Assembly (NCBI GenBank): GCA_021229015.1
Contig: CM037785.1
Location: 43,422,543-43,486,542 of the forward strand
Length of the DNA: 64,000 nt
Direction of reading: 5' to 3'
DNA from: Solen grandis
Taxonomy: Eukaryota; Mollusca; Bivalvia; Adapedonta; Solenidae
Positions within the stretch are counted from its first letter, which is position 1. Each line of letters starts with the position of its first letter. Positions 22,842 through 34,858 of the stretch are shown here, piece by piece. Below the pieces are notes generated by a model. That model worked only from the letters and a program-made list of their open reading frames with translations, searched no databases and was not told the DNA's origin. A program made the position numbers and the translations under genes.

Positions 22842-24394
22842 TTATATACATTCATGACAATTAAAAACAGCCCCATTCCTTTGAAATTTTTTCCACCGTA
22901 AATGGTGTTTTAACCACGCACATGACCGGTGAAACCATTTGGAACAGCTGTCACACAGGATCCACTCTGTGTCTTTGTCTTTAGTGAAACACCTTTGACA
23001 TAAGTCATTGTCTTCATCATTTTCTTGTTCATTGTCCATCAATGAATTTGAATCTCTATTTTCTATAGATGAAGAGCTGCTGGCCTTAAAGCCTTCACAA
23101 TCTGTATTTATTGTTTTTTCTGGGTTGGGGGTTTCAGCGTCTACAGTTTTATTCTGAGAAGTTCCTAGTTTTCTTTTTTTTTTTCTCTGGTCCCGGTTCT
23201 TTCTCTTTTGATTTTGGTCTGTCTTTATTGTTTTTCACAGAAACTCTGATCTGTTTTCTATGAGCCATTTTTTTTTCAATATGGTACGTGTCCAACAAAT
23301 CTTTCCTAAACTGGGATAATAGTACCATCAAATATAGTTTTACAATTTTGTTAAAAATAGCATTCACAACTGTGTCATTGACACATTCCAAAGTAGGAGA
23401 ATCTTCAAAATTGTTTTTCACAACACTTGAAAATTGATTTATCAGGTCTGTGTTTTCACAAATGTTTCTTTTTGAATTTTCAAAAAAGTCTTTCCCATGT
23501 TGATTGAACTTTTCTGTTGTCATATAAGTTAAAGAGACACGAGACAGGTTTAAAAAGAAATCAAACAATTCATCTGAAATATTTGTCAATCCCCTATTAA
23601 TGTACTGTTTTTGATGAATATCACATAAGGAATCTGGATCTTTACTACTGGATAAAATATATTGTTCATTAACTTGCAGCTTGTTTAGAATGTCTGTGGC
23701 AATTACACTATCTTCAAAAAGTTGTTGGTCATCTGGTGTTTTTGAGTACCTAACTGTATTTTTTTTTCTTCAGATATTTCATTCTGATTTTTGCAATACA
23801 GTACCTACCAACATATCTTATTCGGGCACGGGATGAATTTGTTACACTTCTAGCAGTCATTTGCTTAGATATTGATGTATACTTTTTTGAGCACTGATCT
23901 AAAATATATTTCCTAATTTCATTTGAAATTTTAAAACAAATATGTTTGTGCTCAGTTGTAAATGTCTCATTAATAAAATTCATATAAATCATTGAAAATT
24001 CAGCACTGGTCTGATGTTTGTGAATAGATTTGTAGAATTCACCAAGGTCCTTACACTTTACAGGACAATCAAAATTCATTTTTCCAATCAAACTGTTAAG
24101 AAAAGAATATTCTCTATTGCAAAAGTCTTTCATTTTCACAGGATCCACTTTGAAATTATATTATTTACATTCTGTTGAAAGAGTGTGTAAACATCCTCTG
24201 TTTTAAGCTGCTGAAGAATATGATCAATGTTAATGTCAACTGGAATTTGAATTAAATTTTCAACCGAATCTATTTCATTTATTACTCTTTCAAATTCAGT
24301 GTCAAATTCCTCTTCATTTGGCCCATCAACATCAATGTCAAATGGTATCATTGGAACATCTTCAATATCCTGCTCATTTGATTCCTCTGGCCTC
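22842..24394 (-). pseudogene. PHD-finger protein of a probable transposon, frameshifted
   Basis: Read right to left: an acidic N-terminal part (acceptor ATTATCAG above 24394; PEESNEQDIEDV), a middle region with several Cys and His, a helical region, a basic tail (KKK-rich, near 23160), and a C-terminal PHD zinc finger (CQRC...CDSC...H-x2-C...CHEC, a C4HC3 pattern) ending at 22842. PHD fingers usually read histone H3 tails. Frame changes occur near 24150 (AAAGTGGATCC), at a 55-nt insert or intron (23750-23804) and at a poly-A run near 23165; each is one or two bases or splice-compatible, so decay or sequencing error are both possible. The start exon was not found; a candidate tiny exon with donor ACAG|GTATAT lies near 24486-24515. 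It stands head-to-head with the transposase gene on the plus strand, suggesting a shared promoter region at about 24400-24660. Function in the element is inferred. Confidence 0.6.
23750..23804 (-). other. 55-nt GT-AG segment flanked by 8-bp direct repeats
   Basis: Removing this segment restores the reading frame (RYVGR | YSKTPDDQQ). It begins GTACTG and ends TTAG on the minus strand. An 8-bp repeat TAGGTACT spans both junctions, and inside it ACTGTATT and AATACAGT form a short inverted pair. It may be a very short intron or a tiny terminal-inverted-repeat insertion that acts as one. Confidence 0.6.
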
Positions 24395-24660
24395 CTGATA
24401 ATACAATAGAAAATAAACACATAAAATTTAATGCTATACAATCTCTGTATTGTTTGTCATTAAAATATAACAATTGTAATATACCTGTTTAAGCAGTCAC
24501 CTTCATTAAGTTGTCAACCTGATTTAAAAACAGCCAGTGAATTTGATATATAACCTTTTATAATAACTTTATTTCTATCGACAAACAACTTAACATAGGT
24601 TTCAGTGAATGTGTATGTATGTGTGTTTGTGTGTGTGTTTCAAATTTTTTTTTTATTTTC

Positions 24661-24921
24661 AGGATATTGAGCAGAATTGTTGAAGATGATAGTGTCCACA
24701 GCGACCTGAATGTGCTATACCAAGCATTTAAACTAGAAATGTTGGAGGCTGGCAATACCATCAGCTTAGGCAAGAGGTTGTTTGGAACATATATTGAATC
24801 CATATATCCACATGTGTCGAAAAAAACGGATGAAGACCAGAAAAACAACAGAGACTGTTTTTATTGGTTTAAAATTGAACCACTTGGAAAGCATTGTTGG
24901 CAATCAGCAAAATGTGATTAA
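24661..24921 (+). CDS. Winged-helix-like exon (RFX or D5-like) upstream of the transposase
   Basis: Strong acceptor (pyrimidine tract then TTTTCAG at 24660). The frame encodes VLYQAFKLEMLEAGNT, then LGKRLFGTYIESIYP and DCFYWFKIEPL. This follows the order of RFX-type and poxvirus-D5-like winged helices (a helix, then (F/L)GK-x-I-x-x-x-F-P, then a (K/Y)Y-x-Y-x-G(I/L) wing). The exon ends in a stop at 24921 unless spliced earlier. It could be the DNA-binding N-terminus of the transposase replacing a THAP finger, or an unrelated captured exon. The similarity is by pattern only. Confidence 0.45.
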   Translation, partial: RILSRIVEDDSVHSDLNVLYQAFKLEMLEAGNTISLGKRLFGTYIESIYPHVSKKTDEDQKNNRDCFYWFKIEPLGKHCWQSAKCD

Positions 24922-26873
24922 TTTTGAATAGATAAAAAACCATCTAGAATTTTTGATAAAAGAAAATATATAAAAAAGTCACATTTATGAAGGACGGTAC
25001 ATGGATGATGAACATTACAGGACAAATATTGATCTATTGCATTGCACATTTCAGACTCGTATGATTTAAATGTTGACAGTATAAAATTGAAAATTCCAAA
25101 TTTATGAATTCACAATCTCAGAGAAGGGTTAGATCAGTCATGTGTGACAAAATTGTGCCATTGCATTCATTGAATATGAAATGCCGGAAATGTCAAAAAA
25201 TGCTAATCAATTATCAAACTAAATCTGTAAATAAAGAAAATGATAACATAAGTACAGAAGAACCGGAACAAGACAAAGCATCTTCTCATACTGAAAGCAA
25301 GAAAGAAATGATTTCCAAAATGTTTCCAGGGGAAATGATTATATGATACAGGTTCTCCTCAATCAGGCCAGTAACTGTGGAAAGCACCCCAAAGGCAGAC
25401 GATGGAGTCAAGAGTTTATTTCTCCATGCTTAAAATGGTTTTTGTGTAGCCCACAATCCTACCAGGACTTTAGAAATAGTGATATGCTCTTACTACCTCC
25501 CCCCTCAACATTAATACTTTATAGAAACAAAGTGAAGAACAATGTTGGTTTTGAGCCTGATGTATTCCAATGGATGCATCTTGAAGCCAAAAGAAGAGAC
25601 CTGGTTGCAGAAGGATGGTCTGGTGGAATCATCATAGATGAAATGTCTATTCAGACTGACATTCAAATCAACAAAACAGGGGATATTGTGGAACTGTGTG
25701 GCCAAGTAGAAATGGGTGCTGAGGGTAATGCATGCCACATTCTAAGAACAGGCAACCCAGAGAAGGTTTTGGGAACACATGCCCTTCAAATGGTCTTTTT
25801 GGGTACAAGTGGTTTCAGATTTCCATTTGCTCATTTCATTACAGATGGGATTCAGGCTCCAGAACTATACCCCTTATTTTGGGAAGCTGTAAGCACACTT
25901 CAAGCATATGGGTTTGAAGTACTCTATGTATGTATGGATGGAGCCCAATCAACTAGAACCTTTTTATCATATAATAACTTGGACTCAAATTTCATGACTC
26001 CAAACCCATGTAACCTGGGAAGCATGATTTTTATGATGGATATTTCCCATGTAATCAAAAAAATCCGAAACAACCTCTTAAAAAGTGGAAATCAAAAGTG
26101 CTCAACACGATTATTGACTTTACCATCAAATAAAACTGTACAATGGCAAATGTTTATAGATTGTTTTCACTGGGACAGGTCAAATGCCCTTCAACTACAT
26201 CAAAAACTTACAATTGAACATTTTTTTCCATCATCTCAGTCCAAAATGAGAAATCATCTAGCAGAAGAAGTCCTAAACAAGGAAATTTTGCATCTTAGCT
26301 ACAGTACCAACTTTACCTAGGAGAAAAAGGGAGTGAACTGGATGCAGCAATTGAACTTTTAAAACACACATCATCTTTAGTTGAAATATTCAAAAGTCGA
26401 AATAAAATTTCATCTTTGGAGGATGAAAGACTAATACAATTAAGAGATGTAAATGAGTGGTTTAAGAATTGGGAGTTCTCAGTTGAAAAATCCACACTTA
26501 ATAAAAAAAAACTGTTATCATACCAATGCCATGAAGACATCCATTCATGTATTATAGGATTCATTCAATTATGTAAAACCATTATCCAGAAAAATAAATT
26601 AATTTTTGTGACACCAGCGTTTATAAATTCAGATGTTGTAGAAAATACATTTAATCAAATGCGTTCCACTACAATGGAGCTTGCAGCAACCCAAATGCCC
26701 TTCAGTACAAACAAACAATTAATAGCATTATTCCAGGTCAAAATACCATTTCACACAAAGGAAATTCAGGGAAAACTATTGATGGATCTATGCTGTATGA
26801 TTTTGCTTTAAAAAAAACAACAAAAAACGTTCATGTTCATCTTCCTCCACAGGTAAACAAACTATTAAAGTAC
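24661..26873 (+). pseudogene. P-element/THAP9-like transposase, frameshifted
   Basis: Exon blocks: 24661-24921 (winged-helix-like), about 25080-25340 (CRKCQKM, charged linker), 25343-26320 and about 26321-26873. The core reads RRWSQEF (P-type transposase start), GGIIIDEMSIQ, HALQMVFLGTSGFRFPFAHF and VLYVCMDGAQSTR, matching the RNase H-like fold of P/THAP9 transposases with acidic residues in IDEM and MDGA. A C-terminal NTFNQMR block follows. P-type transposases cut and paste DNA using GTP; that is family knowledge. Three frame breaks are seen, near 25335, 26285-26318 and 26772; otherwise the protein is well conserved, so the copy decayed recently or carries assembly indels. No N-terminal THAP finger was found. 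The PHD gene lies divergently upstream. Confidence 0.75.
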
Positions 26874-26926
26874 TAAGATCCTAAATTCTGTTATATTTAA
26901 ACATGCATTATTGATTTTGTTCTTAC

Positions 26927-28890
26927 CTTATTGGTAATTGGCAGCAACTCATATCTTTTAAAGTATTCATAGATGGGGTGCTGATAAAATCCTTTATAAC
27001 TCTAGGATGTGGCATGCATGCTGTTGGTGTAAAGTTAGTCACCCTCAGTCCACTGCTAAACCTGGCCCTACTCATGGCTACACCAAGCTGTCCAGGTTTA
27101 AACATTCCCTGACAATTGACATCAACCCTGTTAACAAAAGAATGTCATGTTTATAAAAATATTAACCCACATTTTGTTTTATATCTTTATACGCAATATT
27201 AACATACAGATTCAAAAAACATTACAAGACAAATGGATTTAGATTAAAAAAACACATGGTGAAAAAAGCAAAGAAGCATGAACTATTGCAATACATTTAG
27301 TTGGAATATTGCATAAAACTTAGAGAGAAACATTTAGCGGTAATGAACAAGTAATTTAGTTATTAACATTACCTAACATTATTTTGTTTTTGTAAAATCA
27401 ACAATAGTCCTACTGTATTGCATGCAATTGTTTTTTTCTACATTTTCAAATATGTTTGACTTAGTTGAGGTCTCATGTGCTAGCCAATATTATGAATTCA
27501 TCTTGGAATTCATGTTTGAAAATGTAAAGCATAACTATTAATCAATTCAAAATATAATACTCTATCATAGTTACTTGTCTAGAGTCATTCCTTGTGATGG
27601 CAAAGGCCAACTTCAAGGGCCCTTGTTCTCTCATCGCTTTATCTCTGTTTTCTGTAGGACTGAAAACTATAAAAAAGATTGAAATTGTTATTTTTTGACA
27701 TGGTTTATACATAATCAAATTTAAGAAAACAAAATCTGTTCATTTTCTTTGATTTGTTAAGCCTTTTTTAACAAAGTTCCAATTGTACATACCCGCTGTG
27801 TATATTTACACTTTACATATTCCTGGTGACAAGCACAAAGATTTTATAAGCTTTATCTACAGTATTACAGATATATTTCTCTTATAAGTTGTGTATTACC
27901 CCATGCTTTAAGAAAACATTTTGTAGCGGCCATACACAGTTGAGTATCAGTTTCAATTGAGTAATTTACAATTATTACTTAAAACAGAGATACAGACATG
28001 CATTTTCATATATACATATTATATGATTTTTGTAAAAACTTATGACCTAGGCAATTAAATTTTGTTTATGACAAAATGTAAAATAGGTTTTCTGTATATT
28101 TTGTTTAAATTTAACAATATATTGATTGAGTAATTTGAAATATTGATTGCTTTTGATACTCCATGATTTTATATACTATTTATTGGCCAAAATTATCCTG
28201 CATATCTATTTCTCTGTATATTTACGGTTTGTCATAGCCCTTTTACAGCAAAATTCAATGTGTACATAATAATTTATATTTACATTTTACATATTCATGG
28301 TACATGCATCCTAACAAGTACTAAACTTTAATAAGCTTTATTTATCTATGTAGATATAACTTGTATAGGATGTAAAATAAAATTACATGATGTACATTTG
28401 GTCTTGTTCATATTATATGAAACCAATGATGTTGAGATAGAAAGAAATATGAAGAGCCTATATACAGTTAATAACTTTGGTTACCTGTAAACTTGATCCG
28501 CTTCAAGGGACATTGTATGCCGACTGATTGAAAATTGACTACTGGTCCCTCTTTTGAGATGGATGTAACTTTACCACGTAGCCCATTCAAGTGTTTGTCA
28601 GATAGATTACGCAGCAATATGACAGGTGCTTCGATTTTAAGCCACAATTTGTGTGGTGCTAGTATATGCCTTAGAGATGAACAACTGCCGGTATCCTCAG
28701 AGATGTATTCATAGACAGGACCATCCAGTTTGAGAAGATGTTTTCTGTTATCCTCAACTTTATCATTAGTTGCAAAAAGCTTTTTTTCTCATTTTCATCT
28801 TCAAGCTGTAGAGGTCTGTCCAGGCTTTTTTATATAATCAATAGATTCTTTGGACAAGCATCCTTAAGAGACTTCATGTAAAACCAAACC
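26927..28890 (-). pseudogene. PIF1-like DNA helicase, C-terminal part, broken
   Basis: Three minus-strand exon blocks. 28485-28890 reads LSKESIDYIK, SLDRPLQLEDENEKK, LFATNDKVEDNRKHLL and APVILLRNLSDKHLNGLRGK, the region before motif V of PIF1 helicases. About 27580-27655 reads MREQGPLKLAFAI then, in another frame, QGMTLD: part of the TxHKxQG motif V is missing with a frame change. 26927-27127 reads FKPGQLGVAMSRARFSSGLR (motif VI), with a perfect donor GTAAGA below 26927. PIF1 proteins unwind DNA 5' to 3' and are used by Helitrons and captured by other elements. Homopolymer-length frame breaks are near 28795 and 28835. No N-terminal Walker motifs were found upstream. It is convergent with the transposase. 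Confidence 0.65.
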
Positions 28891-28899
28891 CAATAACAG

Positions 28900-31800
28900 T
28901 GCAAGGCTATGTTACGTAGTACAAGGTAATTGGTATGGTATGATATGATATATGTATGGCAAGATAATGATTATGATATATACAGGTGCAATGTAATTTA
29001 ACATCATTTTTTTTTTATTAAATTTTACAATTTATTTATCCTTGTCAAAACTGGAGCACATGGCAAGTTAAAGTCATATTGATAATGGGATTTTTCATTT
29101 GTGATTTTTTATACGAAAGTAAGGAAGTGAATAAACAAGTGGAAAATATATAAACTACAACATTTATTCAGCAATTAAAGTTAATGGTTTAATTGGATTT
29201 TCATAGAGTTTTTGTGTCACCTGCGGTAAGCAGGGGTGACATATAGTTATTATTTCTCTGTCGTATGTCTGTCCGTCCATCTGTCTGTCACACATTGTCT
29301 TTCACATTTTTTTTCCGTCACGTTTTAACAGGTGACACGTGTCATCAAAGGAACACTCTTGTTTATATAAGACACATTTATCAAATCATCGAAAACGCTT
29401 TTCAAAAGTAACGTAGATCCATACCAGAAAAAAATACATCATGTAATGCTTTAAAGAAATAGACAAATATCACGCTTTACACTGACAAATTTCATTTACT
29501 TCAGTTATGTCCATTACGGAAATTCTTAACATTAGAACGGCTTTATAGTTGCTTCATGGTTATTAGATCAAACCTGTCATATTACCGTAATCATCATATA
29601 AAATAATCCACATGAAGTTTGTGTTTGGCATGAATACGGTGCGACCAACGTTAACTTTTACATATACATTTCATACCAGTATATGCTTATTCCAATACAC
29701 TATTCTAAATATGGTCTCTGATTATTTTAACACAAATGATACATATCAGATTTTGATATCTTAATTACAGAACAGACAAAATAAGGAAAAAATTAAAATG
29801 TGCACACCGGGCGCCCTTTCGAAATCACCCACTTCTATAGTCGGTGACTACAAAATCCTGTCTTAAACAAAAATAAACAATTTGTTTTCTACACAGTACC
29901 TAAGAATGAAATACTTTTCAGGATCAGACTATTTTTCATTTCGGTAAATAAGACATTTGACATTTCTAAAAGAGAAGTCCCCCCGTTTTCTATTCTTGTC
30001 TGGAGCTCAGCATTCACCATTGCGTTCTGTAGTTTCCTTGGCTTATAACTCCCTCTGGCTTTTAATTAAAATACCAATATACTAACAACTTCCACGACAA
30101 AGAACAAATTTCAATAACAAGAGAGATTTTGATACTTCAGGCTAAATAAGCCACAGTATTATCTAAAATGACTTTTAAATCATCAAATTCAAACATTTGG
30201 TTGATAATTACATGTATATCCAATTTAAATTAAGATGGGATTTCAAAATTTCAAAAATAGTCTCATTACAAGGGGGAAGGTAACACTCCGGAGTCCGGGA
30301 ACAGATTCTGATTTAACCTTAATTCTAGTCAAGAAAAACCATTATGGCATGTAGAATTATCATTGGTATCTTCGCATTTAATAACCAGTGGCGTTATGCC
30401 ACAATAACATTGAAAAATATTTAATAAGTTAAACTATTTTTAAAAATAGACTTTGACCAATGAATACCCTTTGCTTTCGTTACTTGTTAAATCTGCGACA
30501 CATCGAAACTCGATAAATCTTATTCCTCTGGAAATCATTGACATTATTTTGTAAACAGTACAAGTTAATAAAACTGTAGTTCCTGATTTAATGGATATTA
30601 ACGTGAACTTTCAAATAAACTGACAGATCATCTGTGTTTTATATCCTTCCTCTAAGAAACTAATGTATACCAAATCTTATAGTCCGATTATAAGTCACTT
30701 ATTATTGCCCCACGTTCTTTAATTCATAGACTAATAAATAAATACACAAACAGATCAATAAAAAAAATTAATATTATAATTTATACACAGAATATAATGA
30801 AAACACACAATGAAAAAAAATTATTTTAATTGTATGTCAAATATAAGAAATTTACATACAGATTCGTGAAAGATAAATGAAAGCGATAAGATGATTGAAG
30901 TAATAAAAAACTACTCTAAAATGTTAATGTAGTTAATGTAGTTAAATTACTCTCCGGAAATATTATGCATCTACAGTTCACCCTCACTCCCGCCTCATGC
31001 AGACACTAAACTCTGTCAAAGCGCTGATAGCGCTGAGAAAAAGGGGTTGTAATGTAATGATGTCGCATTTCTTTCGCTTATCAAAGTATATGTAAATTCA
31101 ATAAACAAGGATCAAATTTTCAAGAGATGCCAATAAACCCACTGTTATAAACCCGCTTCAACTCGGTCGTTACAAGAAAAGATGAACACACCATTTGTCA
31201 TTAAGCATATCGCCGCTCTTACTCCCTCTTCTCTTGCCTACAGTTTTAAAGATTGTATGAATATTTGGAAGCAAATCTAAAACAACAATTTTTCATTGTT
31301 TATGTATTCTTTCTTTCATTTAATTTTATATACACAAACTCCTAGTTTAGGTTTAAGATGATATTCAATGTAACGAAAATATATCTATCTTATGTTGAAA
31401 TATATAAATAAAAATTTAAAAAAAATGTTCTTCTGCTGAAAGACGAACCCATACCCTATTTCGACGTCGTCTAATTGGCGAACAGCCTTACTACATTACC
31501 ACTGGACCAATGGACCAACGGCTTCAACTCAATGATTTTAATCGGATGTACTTGTTACCTGAATGCCAGTGATGGTTCAAAATATCTCCGAATATGTGCT
31601 ACCATAGAACAGCGTTGCAAGCAACCCTGTTAAAATAATTGCATGCTTCTACAATTCTTATCCACGCTTTCACACTGGCACTGTCGATATCGTGGTGAGC
31701 ACAGACTTCTACGATCTGGAGAAATGTCTTAAAGCAGCTAGATCACAGATGATCGGTAGAAATAAAAGAAAGTTTTTTTTTTCGAGTTCTTTTTCACTCG

Positions 31801-32630
31801 CCATTTTAAATGTTCACCGTATGGAAGCGACACCGGATATTGGTACTAATGTCTAAAGCAACTTGACCAAAGAGTAAATTTTATCGAACAAATTACATTT
31901 TTTATCATCTGACATGCATAATCTTAAATGCATTTTTCTACAACTAGCTCCGCTGTCAACCAAATCTTCAATTATTCCGAAAGGATGTCATATACATTAA
32001 ATCGCTCGTATAACATGACATATAATACCGGCATAACATTGTATCCGTCAACATCAAACCACTTGAAATAGTATAATTTCAGCACAATAGTCAGTTTTTA
32101 TCCGTCAATATCTACTAATTATGAAGATGTAACTTCCTCTTAGTTTGATTTTAACCAACGACACAATCTTTATCTATTTTATATTTGAACTGTAAGGTTG
32201 CTTAGAAATTGCTGACAGTTGGATATACAGCATACTGCTTTCGTAAGTACGGCATGTGTTGAAATCAGGCAAAATGCTTTTTTTTATTTGTTTTGCAAAA
32301 TGAGTGTTTTCTTGGATTTCAAATCTGTCCAATTAAAAACAAAAGACGATATTTACGGATTACGTGTAAATTTATATATGCCCTGAGACATATCCAGACT
32401 TTCACATTGTCTACGTTGATATTTAATATTTTCAAAAAACCTCGACCATCTATTTTTCCATCAACCATCTTTGCTGTACAAAATTATATTTTGCAAATAC
32501 AACTTAAATTATTTTTATGTAATGGAACTTCAAAAAAGTTGAATGTGGAAAAGATCCCCCCGCCCCACACACATAGAGACAGATGAGGGATGTTGTTGTA
32601 ACCCCACCCCCACCATCACATTCCAATTAA
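28900..32630. other. Intergenic, mostly unassigned
   Basis: AT-rich. Contains a short inverted repeat at 29212-29339 (GTGTCACCTG...CAGGTGACAC) enclosing a CTGTCCGTCC-type run, and a tRNA-like segment near 31430-31525. No gene recognised. Confidence 0.55.
31430..31525 (-). mobile_element. tRNA-like segment, possible SINE head
   Basis: Minus strand shows GGTCCAGTGGTAATG (A-box like) and GGTATGGGTTCGTC (weak B box). No cloverleaf confirmed. Confidence 0.3.
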
Positions 32631-33655
32631 GGGCCCATAACTTTGCAGTAAAGAAAAGACAGCCAAGTAAATACCTTCAGCGCACAAGTTCACATAAAGA
32701 TATATTATCCTGAACAATTTCAAGACCCCATCTGAAATAATTTGGGGGATATGCATGACATTAAGTTTTGCGCAGATTCATATGTAAGAGCTCATAACTC
32801 TACTGTAAATAGATGGACGCAAAATTAAAATGCCTAACGCACATGTTCACATACAGATATGCTTTTCTGTAAAATTTCAAGACCCTAACTGATGTACTCT
32901 GGGATATATGTTCGACACAATGTATTGATCACATTCTAAGTAAAGGGCCCATTACCCTGCTGTGAGAAGACGATATCATAGTCAAATACCATAGAGCGCA
33001 AGTGCGCAAGTGCACTTGTTGATAAACCTTCCTGTGAAATTTCAATAACTAAACTGGAATACTTTTGGAAGATATGTGCAACGCAAAGTTTCGAGCACAT
33101 CCTAAGTTAAGGGCCTATAACTCTGCTGCAACTGTACAATAGTAGATTTAAAACCCTAACGCAAAAAGATCAGAAGTAAACATGTAAAATATCAAAACTT
33201 TACGTTAAGGGCCCATAACTCTGCTGTAACTGGAAGACAGCGGTGTACCCATAGAACACAAGTTAACTTGACGATATACTTTCCTGTTAAATGTCAAGAC
33301 ACTAACTGAATATCATTGGGAGATATGCGCGACCAAAACATTGTGACAGGTATCCAATGTTATGAGTACATTCTAAGTAAAGGACCCATTACTCTGCTGT
33401 AACTGGGTGACAGTGGAGTTTAAAAAAAACTTGTGCACAAGTCCATATGCAAATTTACCTTCCTGTAAAATTTCAAGACCCCAAGTGAAACAATTTGGGA
33501 GATATGCACGGCAAATTCTATGTAAAGGGATCATAACCTACTGTAACTGGATGACAGCAGAAATAAGACACCAGTGCAAGAGTTACCTTCCTGTAAAATT
33601 TCAAGACTGATACTGAAATACTTTCGAAGATATGCGCGACACAAGATTTTCTGAC
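32631..33655 (+). repeat. Tandem array of about 7 degenerate units (GGGCCCATAACTCTGCTG)
   Basis: Unit starts near 32631, 32790, 32946, 33111, 33208, 33383 and 33527. Each has GGGCC(C)ATAACTCTGCTGTA, then CACAAGT-CACAT, then TTCCTGTAAAATTTCAAGAC and GGAGATATGCGCGAC. Period is about 145-175 bp with one short unit. The array ends in a GACAGACGGACAGACAACC run that also opens the window at position 1. Confidence 0.85.
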
Positions 33656-34311
33656 AGGACAGACAGACGGACAGACAACCATGACAAAATCAACATGTCT
33701 CTCCCCCATATAGAGGAAACGGGAAGACATAACAAAACTCAGCAACACATTATATTATCTTTCAATATATATTCTTTCTCTCTTGTTTACAGTTATCCAC
33801 AGGGAATCCAAACTAAACGGTGTCACGTCATTTTAAACGATTTAGCGTCATCCTTTTTTAAACTAGTAAACGCCGCGGCATTTTAAAAATAGGCTTAAAA
33901 CAGGTGATAGTTATACTTATCATTTGTAAGTATTTCTCGGAATTATCTCCGGAAGCATGGAAAAGATGATGACAAATGAAATTATCTAAAATCGAAACAT
34001 ACAACTGCGCTAATAGAAGAAGTAAAATGAGATTTGATTCTAGCCTTGTCATACTTAAAATATTAGCATCATCTCTTTTCCCAGCAATCCCTTATTTTCT
34101 ATCCTTTGTTTTCTTCTTTTGTTTATGGTAGCTCCTATAGACAGCTTTAATTATCCATTCGCGATTACATCATTATTCTAACATGTCTAAGGCGATGATT
34201 TATTCCGAAATACTGCTACCGCATCAATTATAGGAAAAATTAATGGAAAAAGATTATCTTATATTTAAATTAGTCTCTCGATCAAACACAAACACACACA
34301 CACACACACAC

Positions 34312-34499
34312 ATGAAAATTTTTGCCGTTACATAACGAAGAGACATGCTGTCAGTGGTCTCCTTAAGGTCTCCTAGAGTTAGATAGTAGTTGTCACCAGC
34401 TGCAACACTTCAAATGACTGACAATGTCGTCTGCGTCCATCATCTCTATGTAAAGATCAGACTCCTTGCCAAGTAACATCCGGTACAGGGTTTCCAGTC
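34312..34499 (-). pseudogene. FReD exon 4 paralogue, frameshifted
   Basis: Same acceptor (TCTTTAG) and the same coding start ([14 protein letters not shown]) as exon 4 at 1289-1493. A 14-base deletion after GCTGCAAC (near 34407) removes the segment encoding the YSNFRV part and shifts the frame. With exon 3 also deleted nearby, this copy cannot encode a FReD. It is a decayed duplicate rather than a functional paralogue. Other substitutions are few, so the duplication is not ancient. Confidence 0.85.
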
Positions 34500-34652
34500 C
34501 TAAAGATTACGGGATATGAATATTTTTATGACGTCACATGAACAGTATAATATATCATTTTAAGGGAATATGTATACATGAAGGCAGATGTAGAGCGGTA
34601 TCACTGCAGTAGACAATAAACATCGTGTCACATTATGATACCGGAAATCCAG

Positions 34653-34858
34653 GCGTGCGTTCAGTATGACAAACCGTATGCAACCGGTCGCTTACATTCA
34701 TCTATGGAGTTATCTGAGGACCATATAGCATGCTGTTTACGTGCTCACTTATGCTGTACATGGGTATACGTCAACATCGTGGTTTATGACACTGAGACAG
34801 TTCCATAGCTGATTGTAAGCGTACGGTTGCATACGATTTTTCATACTGAACGCTCACC
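34653..34858. mobile_element. 206-bp MITE inserted only in copy B
   Basis: Inverted termini GCGTTCAGTATGACAAACCG and its mirrored complement. Copy A has the empty site (ATCCAGTCAGAT). The flanks allow a 2-4 bp duplication (AG or CCAG), not resolved. Confidence 0.8.

Noticed and set aside
24600..24660. Val-Cys repeats at the start of the winged-helix ORF
   Set aside because: Translation of a (TG)n run before the splice acceptor; intronic.
32631..33655. CRISPR-like array
   Set aside because: Units are 100-175 bp and degenerate, with no short identical repeats and unique spacers; the window is eukaryotic.
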